A program made the position numbers and the translations under genes. DNA of 64,000 nucleotides from contig NZ_AP025508.1 in the NCBI RefSeq assembly GCF_024347615.1, positions 1,488,001-1,552,000 on the forward strand, written 5' to 3'. Positions 53,800 to 62,570 of this stretch are shown here, in pieces. The notes beneath the pieces are model-generated. The model was not told where the DNA came from. It ran no database searches and saw nothing but the letters and a program-made list of their open reading frames with translations. Position 1 is the first letter of the stretch, and the number at the start of each line of letters is the position of its first letter. This DNA is from Vibrio splendidus (GTDB lineage Bacteria; Pseudomonadota; Gammaproteobacteria; Enterobacterales; Vibrionaceae).

Positions 53800-54318
53800 T
53801 TAATCTTTATCCAAATTGATGTCACATGAAACCAACAGATTTGATGTAAGCTCATCTAAATCGTATGTTGACGTGCATTCTAAGTCTTTAACAAGGGCAA
53901 TTATCGTGATGCTTTGCCAGTGACTAGGGATTGAGAACTTATTGGCGAGTTGTCCGTCCTTGTTTGAGATGCCTGTGTAGAAAGGGTTAGAGTCAGTCGA
54001 TGAGTTCGAAGTGCTAAACAGTTTGATAATGTGAGAGCCGCGAATATTTTGTGGTTCTCCATTGGTCGTGGAAAAACTACTGACGACATTTACCGCCATT
54101 TCAAGCGTTTCGACGCTACTCCATTCAAAGTTATCCGGTACCACTATATCGCTGAATGAATCAACTGTAGCTATAGGCTCACTGACCGTTGCAATTTCCG
54201 GTTCTGGTTCCTCACTCGATGAAGAGTTTCCACCACTGGTGCTTCCACCACCACCTCCACAAGCAGTTAACGTAGTACTTAATGACATTGTTAATATCAA
54301 GGGGGTCAATGCTTTCAT
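53800..54318 (-). CDS. lipoprotein, LruC partner
   Basis: Lipobox LSTTLTAC with the modified Cys at about residue 20, followed by a Gly/Ser tether (GGGGGSTSGGNSSSSEE) and a beta-rich ~130-aa domain with two Cys (LECTSTYD; LVSCDIN). Probably anchored at the outer membrane. Upstream in an operon with the LruC gene. No named family. Confidence 0.82.
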   Translation of the reverse strand: MKALTPLILTMSLSTTLTACGGGGGSTSGGNSSSSEEPEPEIATVSEPIATVDSFSDIVVPDNFEWSSVETLEMAVNVVSSFSTTNGEPQNIRGSHIIKLFSTSNSSTDSNPFYTGISNKDGQLANKFSIPSHWQSITIIALVKDLECTSTYDLDELTSNLLVSCDINLDKD

Positions 54319-54791
54319 TTTTAATATCCTTATTTAATGAGTTGCATAATGTGACAGCAAGTCTTGTGCCATTTTTAAGTGACTGATTTAATATTATTTT
54401 GTTAAAAATTAGGTGCATGTACTCAGAAATCTCTTTCTTTTTTCAAAAAGAGAATCAATTTGAGCAAACTACACCATATAGCGAAAGAGTTGGGCAAGGG
54501 TGACAGCCTATTGAGTTAGTTGGGCTCAAAAACTAGTTAAATGGGGCGAGGTTCGGTTTGTGGGCTGACTTAAATTTCGTCTTATGTGTCGAAGAGGAGG
54601 AAAATTGTTATCCAAAGAAACCTAATTTCAACAAGTGGTTTATCAATAGTGAATGGCTACATCGCTTATTTTGCGAGTGAATAGTATTCGTTTGAAATTT
54701 AGTTTTTTAATTAATATTAAATCTCAGGTTTCGACCTTGATTGGGTAGGGCTAGGTGGTAGCGTTAGCTCACCCAAAACAAGGAGAATAGG
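54319..54791. other. divergent control region of lipoprotein and ABM genes
   Basis: 473 bp without a gene. TCTCTTT (54430-54436) and AAAAGAGA (54445-54452) pair across a T-rich loop; AT-rich otherwise. Presumably promoters for both directions. No GEMM riboswitch or known operator seen. Confidence 0.55.
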
Positions 54792-55148
54792 ATGAAGAAC
54801 ATTATTAAGTATGGATTGGCACTGGGGGCGCTAAGCGTAAGTGCGTTGGTTTCGGCACAACCCGTTGTATTGATAAACACTTTTTCAGTCGAGCCAGCCC
54901 ATGAAGCCGCTACGTTAACGTATTGGGAAGATGCGCGAGACGTATTGGTGAAACAACCAGGATATATCTCTACCAAATTGCACCGCTCGTTAAGCTCGGA
55001 TGCGACATACCGTTTTATTAATGTTGCAGAGTGGGAAAGCAAAAAGCATTTCCATGATGCGATACAGGCGATGAGAAAAGAATTACCACCTTTAAAAATT
55101 GAAGGGGTTTCTGCTGACCCTAACTTGTATGAAATTATTCGCGACTAA
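54792..55148 (+). CDS. secreted ABM-fold protein, 118 aa
   Basis: Signal peptide (MKNIIKYGLALGALSVSALVSA) and an antibiotic-biosynthesis-monooxygenase-like ferredoxin fold (VVLINTFSVEPAHEAATLTYW; PGYISTKLHRSL; FINVAEWESKKHFHDAI). Domain members oxidise polycyclic compounds or bind haem without a separate cofactor; substrate here unknown. Periplasmic localisation is unusual. AGGAG lies 8 nt before the ATG. Forms an operon with 55165 (16-bp gap). Confidence 0.82.
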   Translation: MKNIIKYGLALGALSVSALVSAQPVVLINTFSVEPAHEAATLTYWEDARDVLVKQPGYISTKLHRSLSSDATYRFINVAEWESKKHFHDAIQAMRKELPPLKIEGVSADPNLYEIIRD

Positions 55149-55164
55149 TTAGGAAGCCACCACA

Positions 55165-55860
55165 ATGAAAACAACTCTAGGAACCTTTTTAGCTATTTTT
55201 AGCTTTCTATTTTCAGCCATTCTTTTTTCAACCCATGCCCACGCAGCGGCATACGGCGTGTCAGTGGCTTGGAAAACCGATGACGCCCAAGCCGTATTTG
55301 AGGCAATGCCTCATCAGAAAAAAGCATTTGCCAACCTGATTGATGCGGGCTTGGTACACGATATGTTCGTATCACAAAGCTTTATTGGGGATAAAAAGTT
55401 TCCGATGATTAAGTTTGTGATTGAAGCGGACAGTGAGCAGCTCGTTAGAGACTTGATTGGTAACTTACCATTCCAATTTAAAGAGCTTGTCGAGGTGACT
55501 GAAATCAGAGATATCGGTAATAAGTGGTTAAACACGGATGTCGCTTTCACAAACTACGCAGTAGAACTCGCTTGGAAAGAGCCTGAGAATCAATTCATTG
55601 TCGATGAGGTTATTAGCAAAGATTTACAAATGGTTGTCGATTGGAGTGCTCAAGGTGTGATTACGTCTGCTTACTTAAAACATCAAGAAATAGCAGAAGA
55701 GAAGCCAAACCAAAAAGCGATGATCAGGCCAGTCTATTCAATGGCAATATTGGCTAAAAACGAAGAGCAAGCGCGCGAAGTTGCTAATCAGTTGAATGCA
55801 GTAAAGCTAGGCTTCGCTGAAGTTATGGTAAGTGAACTTGGATTCAAACTGGAACTCTAA
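55165..55860 (+). CDS. secreted tandem-domain protein, ABM/YciI-like fold
   Basis: Signal peptide (about 1-28) and two similar ~100-aa halves, beginning YGVSVAWKTDD (about 30) and YAVELAWKEPE (about 130), each with a central hydrophobic pattern like a dimeric alpha/beta barrel. This may be an internally duplicated relative of the ABM protein upstream. Function unknown; two periplasmic ABM-type proteins in an operon are unusual. Confidence 0.7.
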   Translation: MKTTLGTFLAIFSFLFSAILFSTHAHAAAYGVSVAWKTDDAQAVFEAMPHQKKAFANLIDAGLVHDMFVSQSFIGDKKFPMIKFVIEADSEQLVRDLIGNLPFQFKELVEVTEIRDIGNKWLNTDVAFTNYAVELAWKEPENQFIVDEVISKDLQMVVDWSAQGVITSAYLKHQEIAEEKPNQKAMIRPVYSMAILAKNEEQAREVANQLNAVKLGFAEVMVSELGFKLEL

Positions 55861-56003
55861 TTTCGCTCGAACAGAATTGTGACCTCGTTTTCAGATTGCG
55901 TAACGACGAGGTTTTAATATAGGGCCATGACCAGTTTAGAGTTAAACCTTGGCTATGTTCAAAGGTGAGTGAGTTTACGTGACTGACTCACCTTGTTGTT
56001 ATT

Positions 56004-56053
56004 TTATATTGTTACTCACTGAGCTTATATTGTTACTCGCTGAGCTTATATTT
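56004..56053. repeat. 21-bp direct repeat upstream of the ToxR-like gene
   Basis: Units 56004-56024 and 56025-56045 differ at one base, with a partial third copy; core TTATATTGTTACTC-N-CTGAGC. 39 bp before the 56092 start. Confidence 0.9.
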
Positions 56054-56091
56054 AGCTTAATTATTGGCTAAACTTATCACTACTCTTTTCT

Positions 56092-57048
56092 ATGTATGGT
56101 TTGCTATTAGTTCGACCAAACAAACACTTTTTTGATGACCTTTTTATTTATGAACACCTCGCCGAAATGAACGCCAATAGCCATGAAAAAATCACCTTAG
56201 ACGCTTCGGGCATCGAGTTGATTAATAACACACTCATTGATTCGGAATCTGGTAAGCGGGTCACCTTATCCCCCTCAGAAGGCCTGATTCTTGAGCATCT
56301 AGTGAAGAACAGCCCAAAAGCCGTTGGTCGAGACTTTTTACTTGAGCATTGCTGGCCGGGCAGGGTTGTGACGGGCAGTTCACTTAATGTCGCGGTTAAG
56401 AACATTCGCACGGCATTAAATTCATTTGAGTGTGATTGCAAAATCTTAACGGTTCAAAAGGAAGGGTATAGCTTCAATGGTTTGAAACAGGTCGGTAGTT
56501 ATTTATCGATGCCAATACCTACCGCTGAAGCGCATGTTGAAGCTGCGTTTTCAGAGAAAGCCGCCATCGTTTCAGAGAAAGCTGGCATCGTTTCAGAGAA
56601 AACCACCATCGTCGATGAGTTAACATCACCGCCACCGTTTAAGCTTTCAGGCATGAACCAACAAGCTGGGCAATCAAAGCAACAGGATCCACAATCACGT
56701 CAGTTCAAGGCGAAGCACTTTATCGTTCGTCACCAATCTCGTATTGCCGGAATTGTAGTCAGCGCGCTTCTTCTCATGCTGTTTTATCAGTTTGCTTTTT
56801 TTATAGATAAGAGTGCCTACCGAGGTATGGATGTTTATCACGACAGTTTGAATTTTGATGAAGCCGTTATAAAAGAGCTGGATGCCGTGTCAGAGCTCGG
56901 TGTTGATTCGCTCTATCTGCATCGCATTGGCGTTGGGTGTCAGAATATCCAAGCCGTCGCCTTGATCAATGGACATTGGAAAGAGATAAGCCATCAGTTT
57001 AAAACTGTCTCTTGCGAAGGCGACAATAACAATGAGCGAGGGCAATAA
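56092..57048 (+). CDS. ToxR-like membrane-bound transcriptional regulator
   Basis: N-terminal winged HTH of the OmpR/ToxR class (about 55-130, VTLSPSEGLILEHLVKN; GSSLNVAVKNIRTAL), a linker with three SEKAxIV repeats (154-174), one transmembrane helix (218-238), and an 80-aa periplasmic domain with two cysteines (C283, C308). Like ToxR, TcpP and VtrA it can act on DNA while anchored. Start is uncertain: ATG 56092 or 56167 (MNANSHEK), neither with a good ribosome site. Partner encoded 2 bp downstream. Confidence 0.85.
   Translation: MYGLLLVRPNKHFFDDLFIYEHLAEMNANSHEKITLDASGIELINNTLIDSESGKRVTLSPSEGLILEHLVKNSPKAVGRDFLLEHCWPGRVVTGSSLNVAVKNIRTALNSFECDCKILTVQKEGYSFNGLKQVGSYLSMPIPTAEAHVEAAFSEKAAIVSEKAGIVSEKTTIVDELTSPPPFKLSGMNQQAGQSKQQDPQSRQFKAKHFIVRHQSRIAGIVVSALLLMLFYQFAFFIDKSAYRGMDVYHDSLNFDEAVIKELDAVSELGVDSLYLHRIGVGCQNIQAVALINGHWKEISHQFKTVSCEGDNNNERGQ
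56551..56613. repeat. in-frame 21-bp triplicate in the ToxR-like linker
   Basis: Three 21-bp units (56551, 56572, 56593) encode SEKAxIV-type heptads. The number may vary without shifting the frame. Confidence 0.9.
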
Positions 57049-57050
57049 GT

Positions 57051-57488
57051 ATGAATCGTAAATTTTGGATGCCTATCTTATTGACGCTGTTTGTGATTCT
57101 AAATGTAGGCTTAATCTCTGGGCTCGCAACCAAAAGTACCTATCGATTTTCTGCGGAATACCCGATGGTCGGGTGGGAGCGAATCTCACTTAGATTGGAA
57201 AATGGTCGAGTCAAAATGCAGTACATTGGTTATGACATGGATGGAAATGTCGCTCAAACTAAGCAGATGTTTGGCGTGTTCTTGCGCTGGGGGAATCATT
57301 ACTACCTTTATCAATTGGATCAGGATCAGGCCCAAGATAAGCAGACATTCAATATCAAGCACTTATACATTCAACAAACGCAAGGCAAGCGCAGTGTGTT
57401 GGTATCGAATCAGCGCGGCCTTTATGTCACTAAGAAGGGCACGCCGTTAGAGCTCAAAGGCATCATGCATGGCGATCGATTACGCTGA
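57051..57488 (+). CDS. ToxS-like membrane partner protein, 145 aa
   Basis: Short cytoplasmic N-terminus, one transmembrane helix (about 7-26), and a periplasmic beta-rich domain (about 30-145: YRFSAEYPMVGWERISLRL; VFLRWGNHYYLYQLDQ). Size and layout match ToxS, TcpH and VtrC partners, though sequence similarity was not seen. Overlap-like spacing with the ToxR-like gene (2 bp) suggests a co-component pair. Confidence 0.72.
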   Translation: MNRKFWMPILLTLFVILNVGLISGLATKSTYRFSAEYPMVGWERISLRLENGRVKMQYIGYDMDGNVAQTKQMFGVFLRWGNHYYLYQLDQDQAQDKQTFNIKHLYIQQTQGKRSVLVSNQRGLYVTKKGTPLELKGIMHGDRLR

Positions 57489-57521
57489 TACAAAGGCTTA
57501 ACGCGAATAGAAAACCTTTGG

Positions 57522-57971
57522 TTAGCTTTTACCGAGTACGTTCAGCTTAGTCTTGATAAAGTCACTGTGGTCAACGTAGAGCAGTTCCGCTGTTTTACGG
57601 ATCACAGAATCTTCGATAGGGTCAATTTCTCCGTCGGCGTGCGCCACTTCCCACATCGCTTTGATTAAGTCGATTCGCACTGGCTGAGACAGATCTCTGA
57701 GTTGCGATGTAAAGTCATACAGCGAGACTGATTGCTCTACTTTTGGTTCTGCTTGCTCTAGCAGTACCTTTGCTTGTTCTTCGTCTAAATCCAGCAAACG
57801 TTGCAGAAGCTGTAGCTTAGCGACTCTTTCTGATTCATTGATCTGATGGTCGGCTCCCGCGACTTCACACAACAAACTCGCAATGGCGACATTAGGTGAT
57901 GTTCCTTGGTTTTTGCTTAGGTCCTGGCCTTCAATCAATTGTTTAAACATTGATGTGAGAGAATTGAACAT
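57522..57971 (-). CDS. TerB-family protein
   Basis: 149 aa, helical; core VAIASLLCEVAGADHQINESERVAKLQLL and KAMWEVAHADGEIDPIEDSVIRK (split) match the two metal-binding acidic helix pairs of the TerB/DjlA-type domain. Tellurite-resistance context is absent, so this is a stand-alone TerB, often linked to membrane stress. An inverted CAAAGG/CCTTTG (57491-57520) near its end may be a weak terminator. Confidence 0.88.
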   Translation of the reverse strand: MFNSLTSMFKQLIEGQDLSKNQGTSPNVAIASLLCEVAGADHQINESERVAKLQLLQRLLDLDEEQAKVLLEQAEPKVEQSVSLYDFTSQLRDLSQPVRIDLIKAMWEVAHADGEIDPIEDSVIRKTAELLYVDHSDFIKTKLNVLGKS

Positions 57972-58105
57972 AACGAGCTCCAGTTTAAATTTGTATCGGG
58001 TTCCGTAACGCTGATAGCTATAACTATTGGGTCTACAGAGTGTGATCGCAAGCGTCTTTACTAAAAACTGACATTACGGATAGGTGAACGATAAGGCGCA
58101 CTTTC

Positions 58106-60187
58106 TTAGTCAGGTTCAGGGAAGCGTGTAATTTTACCGTCGCCACTGAGTGTTGTGATCGATTGCGGTTTACCATCGGTGTCTAGCCTCAACTCCCCAA
58201 TCGCACTGCGGTTTGAAAGGCGATAGAAGGTCTGATTATCAGGGCTTCGCTTCTCGATTTTTAAGCGCTTACGCATAGTGAAATAGTTCAAAACTGAGCG
58301 AGGGCTGTATAACAGGCGGTCCCACACATCGCAGAATTTAAGCAGCGAAGCAGGGAACTGATTTTTAATGCCACTGCAGGTAATTTGATAGATGTTCGGA
58401 CTGTTGCGACGATACCTAAGCTTGATATCGTAAGCAAAGGAGTAGTGAACGTCACCAGAAAGCACCACGAAATTGGTCGGTGTTTTTGTATGGGTAAAGA
58501 TACTGATCAGCGTATTGGCACTGCCCGGATGTGCCATCCAGTTTTCAGCGTCAATCACCAATGGCTTACCGATTGTGGTCGCCATCTTTTGCAGTGTTTC
58601 AATAAACTTCACGCCAAACATAGGCGCAGCAGAAACGATCACCACTTTATCTTGATTCATTAACTGATGTTGAAACTCAATCAAGGCTTCCCAGTCCATT
58701 AAACCTGAAGGCTTATTCATGCGTGACTCTGAACGCCAACGACGCGTTCGAGTATCCAACACAATGACTTTGGGTGAGGTGTCTATCGTGTAATGCCACT
58801 CTTCAAAGCGACTCAGCATCTCAATAAAGGCTTGATGCTTATCTGGCTCGATATTGCTAACAGAGTGAATAGTATTGCTATCATCGGCTTCATTATGCGC
58901 TTGTTTAGTAATGCGCGGTTGATCGACAAAAAGCTGTTTTGCTTGCTCGATAAACGTTTCGTCGAAACTCTCCGGTTTGTTACCCCAACCCTGACACATC
59001 CAGTAGGCCGCGAGGCCGTTACCAATGACTTGGGTCGCGAACTGGTTTTGGTCGACGGCATGTTCCCAGCCTACGGTAAGGTTCCAATCATCAGTCACAT
59101 CGTGATCGTCGAAGATCATGTACGTTGGAATATGCGCGAACAGACGTTGCACTTGCGGCAAGCCAGCAATGAAATCATCCATGATGACGCTTTCATCACG
59201 CCACTGTTGCTGCTCAGTCGGTGTTAATTGGCGTCCACCTTGCGTGAAGTTATTCTCGATTAAACGTTCTCTATTGATGCATTGCCACAGTGTGGGAGAC
59301 CAAACCAACAAGTACATCGCGATAAACTCAGACAGCGTGACCAAGTGGTTTTCGCAGTCGGTAGAGCTAAAAATCGGCACGCCACGATTCGGGAAGAACT
59401 TATCGAACATGGATTCTGAAGCGGTGTGGTGCGGCAAATAGTGATGACGCTGATATAAGTGATATTCACTGCTATACAGCGCGTCACTAGTGTTGATTTG
59501 CTTTATTTGCGAGTCGGTCGGTAAGCTCTCACCGACAAGGCCAAGCAGTTGAATCACTTGCTGAATAGCATCAAGTGTTGGCCCCGCCACATGGTCGGCG
59601 TAGATCTGATCGCCGCTCATCATCAGCATGTCGGGTCTTTCAGCGACGCTTTGCTCGGCTACCTTGTTATCGGCTGCGACTAAGCTGTCTTTGCTTGGAT
59701 GATGCGGATTACGGCAAGAGCCATGCAGAATATAATCAGCCGAGGTCGATACCTTAAACTCAACGCGAGATTTACCGTTGTAAACAAGGTGAGGGGCGAG
59801 CTCTTTTAGTGAACCTGACTCTGTGTGAATGTCATATTCAAGAAGTGTATTAGTCGGAAACTCACCTTGTAAGCGAATTAGCGTTACCCACGCATGTGTA
59901 CCGATTTGAATCGAATCATGCTCTTCAAGCGATGAGGTGTAAAACGGTTGGTCTTGTTTTGGTTCTGAATGCTCTTTTTCGTTCGAAAAGCCTGTTTCTC
60001 GACTATGTTCAGTTTCACGAATGTGCTCAGTTTCACTAATATAAAGATCAGCCCGGCCAACAAGGGGCGAGCTGGTGGCTAACCAAAGTACCACTTCAGT
60101 CGCGGTGGTTTTTCTTAAAATGGGTCCGGCGAGTAACAGGGGAAGAGATGATGTCGTAGAGGGTTTCAATACGGTACCTAAAATCAT
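58106..60187 (-). CDS. PhoD-like metallophosphatase
   Basis: Calcineurin-like PhoD family, 693 aa. Metal-binding motifs are HGSCRNP, MMSGDQIYADHVAGP, IFDDHDVTDDWN, and LSGDVHYSF. Near residue 50 there is an imperfect ETEHxRE repeat. No twin-arginine signal or Tat motif is evident, so it may be cytoplasmic, unlike Bacillus PhoD. Follows the acidic repeat gene by 6 bp. Substrate unknown. Confidence 0.88.
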   Translation of the reverse strand: MILGTVLKPSTTSSLPLLLAGPILRKTTATEVVLWLATSSPLVGRADLYISETEHIRETEHSRETGFSNEKEHSEPKQDQPFYTSSLEEHDSIQIGTHAWVTLIRLQGEFPTNTLLEYDIHTESGSLKELAPHLVYNGKSRVEFKVSTSADYILHGSCRNPHHPSKDSLVAADNKVAEQSVAERPDMLMMSGDQIYADHVAGPTLDAIQQVIQLLGLVGESLPTDSQIKQINTSDALYSSEYHLYQRHHYLPHHTASESMFDKFFPNRGVPIFSSTDCENHLVTLSEFIAMYLLVWSPTLWQCINRERLIENNFTQGGRQLTPTEQQQWRDESVIMDDFIAGLPQVQRLFAHIPTYMIFDDHDVTDDWNLTVGWEHAVDQNQFATQVIGNGLAAYWMCQGWGNKPESFDETFIEQAKQLFVDQPRITKQAHNEADDSNTIHSVSNIEPDKHQAFIEMLSRFEEWHYTIDTSPKVIVLDTRTRRWRSESRMNKPSGLMDWEALIEFQHQLMNQDKVVIVSAAPMFGVKFIETLQKMATTIGKPLVIDAENWMAHPGSANTLISIFTHTKTPTNFVVLSGDVHYSFAYDIKLRYRRNSPNIYQITCSGIKNQFPASLLKFCDVWDRLLYSPRSVLNYFTMRKRLKIEKRSPDNQTFYRLSNRSAIGELRLDTDGKPQSITTLSGDGKITRFPEPD

Positions 60188-60193
60188 TGGTGG

Positions 60194-60730
60194 TTAGTCG
60201 TCGCGGAGTTCTTTTGTTTCGTGTTCTGCTATTTCAGACTCGGTTGCTTCTGGCTTTGTGATCTTGAGTTCTGTCATTCCAGGCTCGGTTGCTTCTGGCT
60301 TTGTGATCTTGAGTTCTGTCATTTCAGACTCAGTAGCCTCAAGCTCCGTCATTTCAGATTCTGTTGATTCAAGCTCTGTTGATTCAGATTCTGTTGATTC
60401 AAGTATTTCGATAACTTCCGAGCTAGAAAGTTCATGACCCATTAGAAATATTGCCAATAGGGCATCGGCTTTGGTCTTGGTATCGGAAGGCTCGTCTAAC
60501 AACAGTTCGAGTTTTTCTCGAATCATAGCAATCTCGTGCTCAACAAAGCCACGGCCTTCTTCATCCCCTTGATTGTCTTCAGGGGCATTATCGAATTCAA
60601 GAAATAGCATGTCGCCGTCTAGGTTGGTATCCACCAAACGCTCGGGCAGCCACGCATCACCCATAACAATATCTGGATCGGAATCTTTGGGTAACTGATC
60701 TATAATGTTTTGTAATTCGGAGACTTTCAC
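60194..60730 (-). CDS. acidic hypothetical protein with C-terminal TE repeats
   Basis: N-terminal MKVSELQNIIDQLP followed by DIVMGDAWLPERL and FLEFDNA; then a helical part (about 65-105), and a ~65-aa tail of Thr/Glu/Ser repeats (TELKITKPEATE type). I use GTG 60730 with GAAAG just before it; a TTG at 60784 would add 18 residues. Ends 6 bp before the PhoD gene, so co-transcribed. Likely a partner or regulator; no family recognised. Confidence 0.6.
   Translation of the reverse strand: MKVSELQNIIDQLPKDSDPDIVMGDAWLPERLVDTNLDGDMLFLEFDNAPEDNQGDEEGRGFVEHEIAMIREKLELLLDEPSDTKTKADALLAIFLMGHELSSSEVIEILESTESESTELESTESEMTELEATESEMTELKITKPEATEPGMTELKITKPEATESEIAEHETKELRDD
60240..60402. repeat. 45-bp and 15-bp in-frame repeats in the acidic gene
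   Basis: Two 45-bp units (60240-60284, 60285-60329) differ at a few bases, followed by 15-bp units. They encode TEL/TES-type pentads. Copy number is probably variable. Confidence 0.9.
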
Positions 60731-60865
60731 AATACTTTCATTTAACCGAGAATATTCTACATTGTAACGGTCAATGCCGATCAAACCTAAAAATAGTTAG
60801 CCGTCATGGTTAATAAATGTCTATTCAGTAACACATTATTTATTACAAAGAGTAATTACATAAGA

Positions 60866-62179
60866 ATGAAGCTCAAATATTTACCGACTCTCACTTCAAC
60901 TGGAGTGGTTTTACTAAGTAGCGCTTTCCTAAGTGCTAATGCGTGGGCTGCTGAAGAGCAAGAGTGGGGCATCGCTGCAATGTTCCGTACTGCGAGCATC
61001 CCTTATGACACGTCTGGTGGTGACCAATCGGTTAACTCATTCGTGCCGATGCTGTTTTTCAAGAACGACTATGTGTTCATTGATGGTACCGAGATGGGGG
61101 CTTACCTCTATCAAACAGATGACGAGAAATGGTCTTTTAATGCTATCTCTCGCATGCGTTTTATTGATATCCCAGCTTCTGAACAGAACGCAATTGAAGG
61201 CGATACTGCGGACTTCGGTGCTCAACTGACCTACCAAATTGATGGTCCTTGGTCTGTCGAGACGGAATTAATGAGCGACAGTGAATTCAACCTCCACGGT
61301 AACTTACGTGCTAAAGCCAAGTATGAAACCGGAGATTGGGAGTTTTACCCAAGTGCGACACTTCGTTACAAAAGTGCTGACTTCAATAGCGAGTATTACT
61401 CAGCGTCTAATGAAACCATTGGTGCAGGTGTAGATCTGAATGTCGGTGTTGAAGTGCGTTATCATGTGGTTTCAAACTTGTACTTATTGGGTTCAACCAG
61501 TGTGACTCGATTAGACGATAATGCCTACGATTCGTCGATAGTCGAAGACCGTTATCAAGGTGAATTGTACCTTGGCTTTGGTTTCTTTAACGACAAAGAG
61601 AAAGCACCAAAACCTAAGTTGAGCAATGCGCCGTATTTACGTGTCGCCCACGGTTGGGCAACGCCATCAAACATTGGCGATATCATGAAGTTCAACGCCG
61701 AGAAAGACGAATACAACAACCAGTTGACCTCATTCTTCTATGGCCACCCGTTAACGGATGAAGTATTCGGCTTCCCATTAGACATCTATCTAACGCCGGG
61801 TATCGCGCACCATTGGAGTTCAGACGTTCAATCAAGCAGTACTGAATACATCATCGCAATCAAAGCGTACTACACCTTTGATTGGCCAACTCAGTGGCGT
61901 GTAGGTGTGGCAGAAGGTATGTCTTACATCGATTCGATTACCTATATCGAAGGATCTGAGATGGACCGCAAAGGTTACACAGCAAGCCATCTGTTGAACT
62001 ACTTAGACTTCTCATTCGATGTCAACGTCGGCGACTTGATTGGTAAGAATGACTTGAACAACTTGTGGTTCGGCTACTCATTGCATCACCGTTCTGCGAT
62101 CTTTGAAAACGCATCCCAGTTCGGGCGTATCAAAGGCGGTAGTAACTACAACACCGTTTACTTCCAGTACGAGTTCTAA
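60866..62179 (+). CDS. MipA/OmpV-type outer-membrane protein, double length
   Basis: Signal peptide (MKLKYLPTLTSTGVVLLSSAFLSANAWA) then ~410 residues of barrel-like strands ending in YFQYEF. The first half matches MipA/OmpV (WGIAAMFRTASIPYDT; QLTYQIDGPWSVETEL). The second half (about 260-437) is an additional barrel-like region with HHRSAIFENASQFGRIKGGS (split), resembling lipid A deacylase-type motifs; this is tentative. Usual MipA is ~250 aa, so this looks like a fusion. ATG 60866 chosen over an upstream frame from 60806 since it begins the signal peptide. Confidence 0.82.
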   Translation: MKLKYLPTLTSTGVVLLSSAFLSANAWAAEEQEWGIAAMFRTASIPYDTSGGDQSVNSFVPMLFFKNDYVFIDGTEMGAYLYQTDDEKWSFNAISRMRFIDIPASEQNAIEGDTADFGAQLTYQIDGPWSVETELMSDSEFNLHGNLRAKAKYETGDWEFYPSATLRYKSADFNSEYYSASNETIGAGVDLNVGVEVRYHVVSNLYLLGSTSVTRLDDNAYDSSIVEDRYQGELYLGFGFFNDKEKAPKPKLSNAPYLRVAHGWATPSNIGDIMKFNAEKDEYNNQLTSFFYGHPLTDEVFGFPLDIYLTPGIAHHWSSDVQSSSTEYIIAIKAYYTFDWPTQWRVGVAEGMSYIDSITYIEGSEMDRKGYTASHLLNYLDFSFDVNVGDLIGKNDLNNLWFGYSLHHRSAIFENASQFGRIKGGSNYNTVYFQYEF

Positions 62180-62197
62180 AAGCCAATTTAACAATAC

Positions 62198-62227
62198 ATG
62201 CCGCTCCTTAAATGAGCGGCATTTTTT
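62198..62227 (+). terminator. terminator of the MipA/OmpV gene
   Basis: ATGCCGCTC (62198-62206), loop CTTAAAT, GAGCGGCAT (62214-62222), then TTTTT. Confidence 0.92.
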
Positions 62228-62570
62228 ATGATCTTTAAGTCTGTTTTCACGCTGAGGAAGTGTGAATTGAGCTCTGCAGATTAATTAAATTATTCAGGGC
62301 TCGATATATGTAAATAAGGTAAGGGTGTTTAAATTAAATATTGATGGTTGTGTAATTAATAAATTGAATTTATTTTATTATTTCTTCATTTTCTTTCATT
62401 AATTTTAATTGTTTTGACTATTCTAATTATGTTAATTATTGATTGGTCTCTAATTATGTTTCTTGTTTGTTATTCGATTGTTAATCGATGAGTTGATCAC
62501 GATAATTTATAAATTTCACCTATATTATATCGCTGTGTTTATATAACAATAACGTGAATTAAGGGAAACA
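62228..62570. other. AT-rich non-coding region before the alcohol dehydrogenase
   Basis: About 340 bp, very AT-rich between 62285 and 62460 with long A/T runs; could bind H-NS-like proteins. AGGGAAA sits before the ADH start. No ORF or other signal seen. Confidence 0.55.

Noticed and set aside
54319..54791. GEMM c-di-GMP riboswitch ahead of the LruC unit
   Set aside because: Conserved GEMM core sequences were looked for on both strands and not found.
58793..59227. 144-residue ORF antisense to the PhoD-like gene
   Set aside because: Shadow of a real gene with visible catalytic motifs.
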